DNA of 64,000 nucleotides from SZUA-36 sp963704855 (GTDB lineage Bacteria; Pseudomonadota; Gammaproteobacteria; Xanthomonadales; SZUA-36): positions 558,001-622,000 of the forward strand of contig CAVPHY010000028.1 in the NCBI GenBank assembly GCA_963704855.1, given 5' to 3'. A program made the translations under genes and the position numbers. A model generated the notes under the pieces. It searched no databases and was not told the origin of the DNA. It was given only the letters and a program-made list of their open reading frames with translations. Shown piece by piece: positions 17,096-24,924 of this stretch (positions within the stretch are counted from its first letter, which is position 1; each line of letters starts with the position of its first letter).

Positions 17096-19366
17096 TCATA
17101 TTCTGGGTCTCTCCAGATAGGCTTGAATATAAACTGGTATTCTGCGTGACTCGGAGTGACCCACCAGCATGAGCAACAGGTCGTGGGGTCCACAGCTGTC
17201 AAAAATCTCGAAAGTAACATCCATGCCAAAGGTCAACACGCGAGTAGCCTCTCTCGGCACACCTTCTTCGATAAGGGTTCGCTGCATGAACGGACCGGTG
17301 AACCTGCGTTTGGGTGGTTGGCTCGGCTCGAAGTCCTTACAGAAGTAGAAATCGAAGTGTCCGGCAATCGCTTGCGCAATTTTCCTGTTGAGATCATCGC
17401 TTCGCTTACCCAGTCCGCCAAAAGCAATGATCTTACGTCCTTTCACGGTTTGCAGGTCGGCAAACTCGCATATCTTCTTCATACCGTCCGGGTTATGGGC
17501 AAAATCCATGATGAACCGGAATGGAAGCCCTTCGAATTCGTTCATTCGCCCCGGTGTGAACTCCTGGCCCGCGCTAAAAACACTTAATGCAGACCTGATC
17601 GAGCCGATATCAGCACCCGCGTAGTAGCAAGCCGCGATCGCGTGCATTGCGTTGCTGACATTGACCACGGCGGTGCCACTAAAAGTTGCCGGAATATCTG
17701 ACACAGGCATAACAGGCAAGCGCTGCCCGCCGTCATACAGGATGATCCAGGTTTCATCTGAAACAGTTTCCAGCACACAAAAGGATACGGTTTTCAAGCC
17801 GGCAAGTTCACTCAGTTGCTCAATGCCGGACTGCAATGAAACCAGGCAGACGATGTTGCTCTGGAGAGAATCGAGCATGGCCAGGCAATGGCTATCGTCG
17901 GCGAACAACACCACCGCTTGGCTGCCCCGCTCGACCAGCGCGCGCTTGATAACGGCCATTTCCTCGACGGTTTCGATTTCACCAGCGGCCAGGTGCTCCT
18001 CGGTAACATTCAGGCACACGGCAACATCGCAGTGTGAAAACGCGAAACCATGAACTGCGATTCCACGATGATGTGTTTCCAGAACCGCGGCATCTGCCTC
18101 TTTGCTGGTCAGGACCATGGCGTGTCCGCTGAATGTGCCGTGATCGTCCGCTGAAACCTGCTGATGATTTATAAAAATACCGTCGGTACATACAAGGCCG
18201 GTTCGATGAAATTTGTTTTGCATTACATGACGTATCATCCGGCTTGTCGTGGTTTTGCCGTTGGTGCCTGTTACCGCGACAATGGGTATGCGGGCGCTCT
18301 TGGGGTCCGGATAGAGCCAGTCGATCAGATCACCCGCCACACCGGCCAGCAGATCGGCGCTTTGGGGACATTGATCGAAAAATTTGTACAGGTCCGGCCC
18401 AAGCTCAAAATCAACTGCCGTGCCACCGGTGTGTGAAAGTGCTTGTGTGATATCCGTCGATTGATAAGTGACAACAATGGGGAAAAAGCCTGCCTTCTCA
18501 CTGATAGCAAGGGTTTGCCCGATAATGGAATCATGCACGCTTTTGACTAGCTGTCTGCCGGTCTTGACGTTCTCCACAAGCGCGGTGATTTTGCCGTTGA
18601 CTACAAGCAGGTGAAATAACGTGTTATACCCGCTATCAGACGTGCCGCGTTTAGCAACTGTCAACCCAAGCTGTTTCAGAATTGCCGCGCGTTGATCCGG
18701 GTTCCTAAGTAATGCCTTTAAAAAATCCCCCGCCCTGTTCGTGCAGAAAGTACCATCCAGAACCGTGCCGTTTTTACCGTGACCAAGATGCAGCAGACCG
18801 TTTGGCCGGACCCGGAAACCGGTATTAATGCCGGTGCTCAAGGGTGCCCGTTCAAGCTGAAAGTAGGGGATATCGCGCTGCCGGGCGGCGTTGATGATGG
18901 CTTCGGTTTCAAACGGCAGAACCCGTTCGCCCGCAAATTTGGAGAACTGCTCATAAGCATGTTTGATGGAGTCCGGTTTACGGGCGAACAGTTCAGCCGC
19001 CAGTTTTGCTGCAGCCATGCCCACTTCGGAGTGCTCGTGCTCCATCAATGCAACACAGCGCTTTTTTACGGGATCCGGTATTACATTGGTGAAACTCACC
19101 CGGTGACCACTCTTACGCTGGAACAGCAGGGCTGTTTGCGCGAGCAGGGATGAGTACCAGCTTATCCGGTCTTCCCCAAGTGCCTGCTCGGGGAAGCGTT
19201 CGCCCTTGTTCAAAACCCCACCTTCGATGAGTATCTGGCGAATATCGGAAACCTGCAGCAAAAATGCCGATATATCCTCACGATTAAAATCCAGGCGGAA
19301 CTCAACCACGCGCTTTTCCGAGTGCCGGTTTGGCCCGTAATAAGGGAAAAACAAAATTTCAGGCAT
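17096..19366 (-). CDS. Cyanophycin-synthetase-like Mur ligase with shortened ATP-grasp region
   Basis: 756 residues versus about 870 for CphA. Residues 1-180 resemble the CphA N-terminal domain (VALMEHEHSEVGMAAAKLA). In the middle the ATP-grasp landmarks LLVVNGKITALVE and LSHTGGTAVDF remain, but the lysine/glycine-rich nucleotide segment (KPxDGxxGRGV type) is missing. From about residue 360 a complete Mur ligase domain follows: P-loop VTGTNGKTTTSRM (about 366-373), LNVTEEHL, FTPGRMNEFEG and MDFAHNPDGM. The expected chemistry is ATP-dependent amide bond formation via acyl phosphate; with the ATP-grasp half eroded, classical cyanophycin synthesis is unlikely. The product is unknown. A methyltransferase diverges 160 bp away. 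Confidence 0.75.
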   Translation of the reverse strand: MPEILFFPYYGPNRHSEKRVVEFRLDFNREDISAFLLQVSDIRQILIEGGVLNKGERFPEQALGEDRISWYSSLLAQTALLFQRKSGHRVSFTNVIPDPVKKRCVALMEHEHSEVGMAAAKLAAELFARKPDSIKHAYEQFSKFAGERVLPFETEAIINAARQRDIPYFQLERAPLSTGINTGFRVRPNGLLHLGHGKNGTVLDGTFCTNRAGDFLKALLRNPDQRAAILKQLGLTVAKRGTSDSGYNTLFHLLVVNGKITALVENVKTGRQLVKSVHDSIIGQTLAISEKAGFFPIVVTYQSTDITQALSHTGGTAVDFELGPDLYKFFDQCPQSADLLAGVAGDLIDWLYPDPKSARIPIVAVTGTNGKTTTSRMIRHVMQNKFHRTGLVCTDGIFINHQQVSADDHGTFSGHAMVLTSKEADAAVLETHHRGIAVHGFAFSHCDVAVCLNVTEEHLAAGEIETVEEMAVIKRALVERGSQAVVLFADDSHCLAMLDSLQSNIVCLVSLQSGIEQLSELAGLKTVSFCVLETVSDETWIILYDGGQRLPVMPVSDIPATFSGTAVVNVSNAMHAIAACYYAGADIGSIRSALSVFSAGQEFTPGRMNEFEGLPFRFIMDFAHNPDGMKKICEFADLQTVKGRKIIAFGGLGKRSDDLNRKIAQAIAGHFDFYFCKDFEPSQPPKRRFTGPFMQRTLIEEGVPREATRVLTFGMDVTFEIFDSCGPHDLLLMLVGHSESRRIPVYIQAYLERPRI

Positions 19367-19526
19367 GCTTTTTTCCGTTCGAAAAATGGTTTTGTATCAT
19401 ATCTGTTTTTTTAAAGATTTTGACTGAAGCGATTTTCATTCTCCTCATGTACACTTAGCCACTCTTACAAGTGCGGGTGCTGGATTTGCCCTCGTTTCCT
19501 CAAACCATTTTAAACACCAATTAATT

Positions 19527-20426
19527 ATGGCAGGTCAGATTAATCCCCCAGACGCAAAATTTGACATAGCCGCCCTGGAAATTTGGGAACCACTGGCGGA
19601 AAGTGCACAGCTGGCTCGAAAGTGGTCGGAAACACTATGTAACGGTTGTGAATCCTACCACGGCGCCTGGCAAATTTTGCGTCTGTTGGGCGTATTGAAC
19701 TCGATGCGTTCCGATGATGATTTTCTGATCACCCAGCTGGATCGTGAGATCGCCCGTGGCGCCAGGAAAATCCTGGTCTCGGGTGCGGCGGATTATGCCC
19801 TGCAGGCGCGTATCGCGGCCGTGGCAAAAAGACACAGGGCAACGCCTCGCATTACCATTGTCGACCTATGTAAAACACCGTTGGAACTAAACCGGTGGTA
19901 CGCCACCCGCGCAGGTATGGATGTCGATCTATTGCAGGACAATATCCTGGATTATCGTAATCGAGACCACTTTGACCTGGTTTGCACGCACTCCTTCCTG
20001 CCGTTTTTTAGCCCTGATGAGCGCAGCAAACTGCTTGAAGCCTGGTGGCACTGCCTGGCGCCAGGCGGCGCTGTCCTGACCGCTCAAAGAACACGGCCCG
20101 ATGATACCTCCAGCCGGCACGGTTTCACCGACGCCCAGGCCAATGACCTGGGTAAGCGTGCTTACGATCTGGCAGAGGAGCTATACGACCGGCTTGGTAT
20201 TGATCCTCCACAGGCACGCAGACTCGCCATCCATTACGCTGCCGGCCGATCGACCTATGTGATTAGGGATAGTGAACAGTTACGCCATTTGTTTTTAAAG
20301 CAGGGATTTGAACTGGAACAGTTTTCACCGCCTGATCATGGACAGTTAGAAAAAGACCTGCCAAGTACACCGACTCAACCCGGTCATCACCGTATACGCA
20401 TCCTGGCCAGAAAACCGGCCAGTTAG
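19527..20426 (+). CDS. Class I SAM-dependent methyltransferase
   Basis: 299 residues. A Rossmann-type methyltransferase core is visible: the nucleotide-binding start ARKILVSGAADYALQARIA, the acidic strand-2 end PRITIVDLCKTPLELNRWYA, DNILDYRNRDHFDLVCTHSF (motif around the strand-4 Asp), and SPDERSKLLEAWWHCLAPGG. The substrate is not identifiable; small-molecule methyltransferases of this type often act on specialised metabolites. It is divergent from the Mur ligase gene, which might indicate a joint pathway, but that is only positional inference. It ends 11 nt from the convergent TTT permease. Confidence 0.75.
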   Translation: MAGQINPPDAKFDIAALEIWEPLAESAQLARKWSETLCNGCESYHGAWQILRLLGVLNSMRSDDDFLITQLDREIARGARKILVSGAADYALQARIAAVAKRHRATPRITIVDLCKTPLELNRWYATRAGMDVDLLQDNILDYRNRDHFDLVCTHSFLPFFSPDERSKLLEAWWHCLAPGGAVLTAQRTRPDDTSSRHGFTDAQANDLGKRAYDLAEELYDRLGIDPPQARRLAIHYAAGRSTYVIRDSEQLRHLFLKQGFELEQFSPPDHGQLEKDLPSTPTQPGHHRIRILARKPAS

Positions 20427-20437
20427 CAGCGTGCAAC

Positions 20438-22426
20438 TCAGAACATTTTGTAGCCGCTGAAGAACCGGTACACCAGGCCTCGATACAACTCGATATCGAA
20501 AGCAATTTCAAAGAGGATATACAGGACGAGTGTTACGCTGGCAGCGATAGCCAATACCAGTGTAGTTTCTCTTTTTGATACTATTCTCAGCAACAGAAAC
20601 ATGAAAGCAAATATGCCGGCATAGTGCCCGGCAACAACAATCAGACCCAGTAACAGGACTGTCCACAGGGTGATTTTCAGCGCCTTTCCCAGGTGTTTAT
20701 CCGTGGCAAAAACTGCTCTGATCGATTGCGTCGAAGAGCGCCCGGAAAGCCCAAGGACGCGGATCCGGTTGAACTGCATGGCAGTCAAAAGCAACAACGG
20801 TACCAGTATGAAAACAGGTGCTCTGGCCGGCAGGAAGTCGTAGTTCAATGCGATCACAAGGGCTGTTGTAAAAATAACTCCAGCCATAGTGACAAAATGT
20901 AATTCGAGTGGATTATTCGGGCGCGCAGATGGTTGCCTGTTGCCGCGCGTGATGGTCCACAAGTTGTAAAGCAGGAAGCCGATCGTTGCAAGTGAAAGCG
21001 CCAGTGGCAAAGGCTCAAAGACAAAGAATGGCCCATCAAGCTGAATGGCGAGGAACAGGTTCTTCTCAAGCACAGCTCCCAGTACAAAACCAATCAATAG
21101 GGACGACCTGGAATAGCCCAGCTGTTTCATCAGGTAGCCAATAAGTCCAAATACGACAACGACGCCGATATCGAAGATTGAGCTATTGACGGCATATGCC
21201 CCGGTAAAAATGATAGAAATGAGCACCGGGACAAGCAGCGAAGCCGGTAGTGAGGTCAACCTGGCTAAGGGGTTGACCAGGAACATGCCTGCAATGGTCC
21301 CGAACAGGTTTCCCGCGATGACGGTGAAAATCATGACAAAAATAAGGTCGGTATGGTCACTGACAATTGTAGGGCCGGTTTGCAGGCCGAGGACAAAAAG
21401 ACCGGCCAAAACGATCGCCATGGATGAGCTTCCAGGTATACCAAATGCGATGGTGGATGCCAGTGCCCCGCCCTCGACCGCGTCATTGGCAGATTCGGCT
21501 GCAATGATCCCCTCGATGTTTCCCTGGCCAAATGTTTCGCCAGATTTCGATGTCTGTTTGGCGTGCCCGTAGGCAACAAAAGCGGCAGCGGTGCTGCCGA
21601 GACCCGGGACCAGCCCCATGACGGTGCCGATTGAACTGCAGCGCAGCACCAGCCACCAGTGTTTAAAGGTCGCTGCCATCCCCCGAAAAATCTGTTTCTG
21701 GATGTCTTTTGCCGACAGGCGCTGTAGGTGTGCCGGGGACAAAGAACCACCCTCAACCCACAAATCGATCATTTCTGCGATTGCGAACAATCCGAGAATG
21801 ACCGGGACCAGGGGCAATCCATCCAACAGGCCCAGTAAGCCGAATGTAAACCTTTCCTGGTTCGTCACATTTTCCAGACCCACCATGGCCAAGGCGAGAC
21901 CGGCCAGACCGGCAATCAGGCTTCGGGTGATGTCTTCCTTGCCCAGCACAGCAACAAAGGTGAGCGCCAGGAATACCAGTACCAGGATTTCCGCGGGTCC
22001 GAAAATCAATACAATGTGCTGTAAAACCGGTATCAACAGTGCGAGCGCGATCACGCCAAATACTGCGCCCAAAAGGCAGGCGGTTAACGCGGCGCCTGCA
22101 GCAACACCTGCCAGCCCCTGGTTTCGCATTGGCGGGCCATCCAGCAAGGTGGCCGCATTCTGTCCGCAACCGGGGGTGCTGAACAGTATGGCCGTTAAAC
22201 CGCCGCCCTGAGCAACGGTTGAATGGCTGCCGAGCAGAAAAGCGATACCCGCAGCCGGGCTCAGGCTGTAAAGGAACGGTATGACCATCGCCATTGCAAA
22301 ATGACCACCAAGGCCGGGGATCACACCGAGAATCAGGCCAAACATGGCTCCGCCAAACAAATAGGGCAACACATGGAGGCTGGTGGCCTGCATGAATCCA
22401 CTGGCAAGGGCTTCGAAAATGTCCAT
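20438..22426 (-). CDS. Tripartite tricarboxylate transporter, fused TctA-TctB permease
   Basis: 662 residues from the ATG at 22426, chosen because it starts the first TctA helix and has AGGCAGG upstream; the frame extends to 22558 into the preceding gene. Residues 1 to about 490 are TctA, with GLILGVIPGLGGHFAMAM and the duplicate GLVPGLGSTAAAFVAYG plus AFGIPGSSSMAIVLAG. The last 150 residues carry four hydrophobic segments (GIFAFMFLLLRIVSKRETTL and following) like the small subunit TctB, normally a separate protein. Together with TctC this forms a sodium- or proton-driven high-affinity carboxylate importer. Confidence 0.85.
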   Translation of the reverse strand: MDIFEALASGFMQATSLHVLPYLFGGAMFGLILGVIPGLGGHFAMAMVIPFLYSLSPAAGIAFLLGSHSTVAQGGGLTAILFSTPGCGQNAATLLDGPPMRNQGLAGVAAGAALTACLLGAVFGVIALALLIPVLQHIVLIFGPAEILVLVFLALTFVAVLGKEDITRSLIAGLAGLALAMVGLENVTNQERFTFGLLGLLDGLPLVPVILGLFAIAEMIDLWVEGGSLSPAHLQRLSAKDIQKQIFRGMAATFKHWWLVLRCSSIGTVMGLVPGLGSTAAAFVAYGHAKQTSKSGETFGQGNIEGIIAAESANDAVEGGALASTIAFGIPGSSSMAIVLAGLFVLGLQTGPTIVSDHTDLIFVMIFTVIAGNLFGTIAGMFLVNPLARLTSLPASLLVPVLISIIFTGAYAVNSSIFDIGVVVVFGLIGYLMKQLGYSRSSLLIGFVLGAVLEKNLFLAIQLDGPFFVFEPLPLALSLATIGFLLYNLWTITRGNRQPSARPNNPLELHFVTMAGVIFTTALVIALNYDFLPARAPVFILVPLLLLTAMQFNRIRVLGLSGRSSTQSIRAVFATDKHLGKALKITLWTVLLLGLIVVAGHYAGIFAFMFLLLRIVSKRETTLVLAIAASVTLVLYILFEIAFDIELYRGLVYRFFSGYKMF

Positions 22427-22454
22427 TACAAAACCTGCCTGCTGAAACCGTGGA

Positions 22455-23540
22455 TCACTGCAACCCGCTCCGTGCTGAATCGATAAAAACCTGTTGAATT
22501 TCGGCCGGTATTGCAAGTGTTGCCGCAACCAGGCGTTCAGTTTGCTCTCCGGATGCATAATTTACGGCGCGTCTGGCCTTAGCAGCATCAGCAAGAAACT
22601 GTGGATCGTTCAATGCCTGTCTGAAAACTTCACGTAAAAATTGCAGCTTCGCTGCGGACAGTCCCGGTGGTGCGGCAACAAACCTTCCGACAACGTGTAA
22701 CGTCGCCAGGGCATCCAACACGTCTTGAGTACGCTCCCGATCAGCGACTTTATCAAGGAATTCGAATATCGTCGGCACATCCGGCAAAGAGGCTGCCCTC
22801 GTTCGGCCGCCTTGTAACACGAGCCGGACCTGGCCCGCAGCGACTTCATCTATTGCACTACCCCACGAACTCCATGTTCCGTCAATATTACCCCTTAACA
22901 TTGCTTGTCGCATGGCCGAAGAATTGTTGAAACCATGGATGACATTCATATTCAAACCGAACAGGTCCCGGCTGATGACTGCATCGACATAGGTGCTGCC
23001 TCCAAAACCTGTTGCGCCGATTTTAACGGGTACCTCTGCATTCATCATGTCGGCAAATGACAGGTACTTACTGCCGGCTGAAAGCGCTAACACACGTGTA
23101 TCGTCAACGACCCTGGCGAGGAATGATAATTCGCTTATCTGGTAGTCCGCGTTGCTGATAGCGGCGACTTGGCTTGTGATCATGCCGCTGCCATTGATCA
23201 GGCCGATTGTCAGGCCATCGGCAGGTGCCACGAGTAATTCACTCATGGCCCGCATACCACCCGAACCGGGAATATTGCTCAGACGGACGCGTGCGCCGCT
23301 GTACTTTTCAACATAGGGTGCGATAAGACGGGCGTATTCATCGTAACCGCCGCCGGGGTTATTCGGGATAATCCACTTTAAAACGGCTCCATTAAAAAAA
23401 GATGCGACATCGTCGCCAGGTGGAGTGCTTGCGGCGCGTGACCGGAATTTGTCTGGTACATCAAGGTATAATGCCAGCGCAATCAGCACGGTAAACACAA
23501 TGACGGCGATGCGGCTTTTATTAGTACCTGATTCTTTCAT
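22455..23540 (-). CDS. TctC-type (Bug family) solute-binding protein
   Basis: 361 residues with an N-terminal signal or anchor helix (RIAVIVFTVLIALALYLDV). The Bug/TctC fold shows in WIIPNNPGGGYDEYARLIAP, ARVRLSNIPGSGGMRAMSEL and VPVKIGATGFGGSTYVDAVI. It is the periplasmic receptor delivering a carboxylated ligand to the TctA-TctB fusion encoded 28 nt downstream. The ligand cannot be deduced; characterised members bind citrate, aromatic acids or amino acids. Confidence 0.85.
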   Translation of the reverse strand: MKESGTNKSRIAVIVFTVLIALALYLDVPDKFRSRAASTPPGDDVASFFNGAVLKWIIPNNPGGGYDEYARLIAPYVEKYSGARVRLSNIPGSGGMRAMSELLVAPADGLTIGLINGSGMITSQVAAISNADYQISELSFLARVVDDTRVLALSAGSKYLSFADMMNAEVPVKIGATGFGGSTYVDAVISRDLFGLNMNVIHGFNNSSAMRQAMLRGNIDGTWSSWGSAIDEVAAGQVRLVLQGGRTRAASLPDVPTIFEFLDKVADRERTQDVLDALATLHVVGRFVAAPPGLSAAKLQFLREVFRQALNDPQFLADAAKARRAVNYASGEQTERLVAATLAIPAEIQQVFIDSARSGLQ

Positions 23541-23743
23541 AATTGATTAACGCCGGTGTTTTCCCGAGGCTCAGAGTGGCAGACGGCAATGATTGATTCC
23601 GGACTATTGATGCTTTTATCAAAAAGGTCAATTATTGTGACTGGTAAAAAGGCCTTTATTATATCAAGGGCGATTCATCAACTAGTGGTCCATGCCGGCC
23701 CTTCTAGAACCATGCAAAGCATAACATTCGGGGAAGATCCACA

Positions 23744-24880
23744 GTGAACATCAAAATTTCAATTCTCGTCGGACTGATACTTTCAGCTTTCACGCTTGAT
23801 GAGCTGAGTTCACAGCAAATCACCGGCGGCGATCCAAACCCCAAAGTAATGGAGCAACTCGGCCCGAGTATGTCCCGGGTACGTCCAACGAACACACCTT
23901 ACGAGTTATGGTTTGCAAAAGCCAAAAAAGAGATACCGACATTCGAAGGCCTCGTGATCCAGGATGCCAGGACAGAGCCTTTAAAACCATGGGAAGGCAT
24001 CGGTGTCGATGGTCTTTATATCAAGATGGCAGACTACCAGATTACCGATGGCTGGATACTTGAAATTCCTGCAAAGGGACAGACAAAACCACAGCGCCAT
24101 ATGTTCGAAGCAGGTATGTATTTCTTTGGCGGTCCGGGGCACATAATTATTCAACAGGAACAAAAGCAGCCTCTGCGAATCGAGTTCAAATACCGGACGC
24201 TGTATTCAATTCCGCTCAATACGCGGTACCAACTTTTCAATGATAGTGACACGCCGGTAAGGGTCGTGGCCGTTACCAGTTTCCCGTTTATGATCAACTC
24301 CACTAATAGCGAGGAGTTTATCTTTAACAACCCGTTTGAATTCCGCGATCGTTATGATGCCGAAGAAGACTATCTGCAGCGTAACGAACACCCGTATTTG
24401 AACCAGTCGATCACCAACTTGGTACCCGACGCACTCGAGTTTGATCTGGATGAATATGACCACAGGGGTAAGGGGTCAACCAATATGCACTGGGATATGT
24501 CCGGCAACACGATGATCGAGCTACACGTCTCGGAAATACCGGGCCAGGCTTACAAGAAAGCCCACCGGCATAGCAGCGATGCCTTTATCCTTTTGCTTTC
24601 CGGGGAGGGTTATTCACTAACCTGGCCGGAAGGTCGTTTTGAAGATCGTGTCGGTGTGAACTGGCATGAGGGTACGATTTTTGTCCCGCCGATCTACTGG
24701 TACCACCAGCATTTGAACCCGGGCGTGGAGCCGGCCCGTTACCTGGCAATCAACGCGCCCAACCTCGTCACCAACCTGGGGCTGCGCTTCGAAGATCAGA
24801 AGGAGCTGGATATGCCGCAGATCAAGAAAGAATTTGACGAATTGGTGGCGAAATCAGGCTTAAGCGGGGAGCATGAGTGA
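23744..24880 (+). CDS. Secreted bicupin protein
   Basis: 378 residues from a GTG start with GGGGAAGA just upstream. The N-terminal 22 residues are a plausible signal peptide. Two cupin-like barrels follow: the first around residues 95-185 (GQTKPQRHMFEAGMYFFGGP), the second around 250-350 with metal-ligand-like AHRHSSDAFILLLSGEGYSL and FVPPIYWYHQHLNPG. This resembles gentisate-dioxygenase-like and mannose-6-phosphate-isomerase-like cupins, but a catalytic role is unproven. Its position between the TTT genes and the TonB receptor suggests it modifies or binds the imported compound in the periplasm. Confidence 0.75.
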   Translation: MNIKISILVGLILSAFTLDELSSQQITGGDPNPKVMEQLGPSMSRVRPTNTPYELWFAKAKKEIPTFEGLVIQDARTEPLKPWEGIGVDGLYIKMADYQITDGWILEIPAKGQTKPQRHMFEAGMYFFGGPGHIIIQQEQKQPLRIEFKYRTLYSIPLNTRYQLFNDSDTPVRVVAVTSFPFMINSTNSEEFIFNNPFEFRDRYDAEEDYLQRNEHPYLNQSITNLVPDALEFDLDEYDHRGKGSTNMHWDMSGNTMIELHVSEIPGQAYKKAHRHSSDAFILLLSGEGYSLTWPEGRFEDRVGVNWHEGTIFVPPIYWYHQHLNPGVEPARYLAINAPNLVTNLGLRFEDQKELDMPQIKKEFDELVAKSGLSGEHE

Positions 24881-24924
24881 GGCCTTGGGGAAGGGCCGCC
24901 ATCGACTCACGGGGTAGTCAGACA

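Noticed and set aside
21591..22211. 206-residue open frame antisense to tctA
   Set aside because: Shadow of the repetitive Gly/Ala-rich TctA codons; composition (Pro, Arg, Ser, Asn) is typical of antisense frames.
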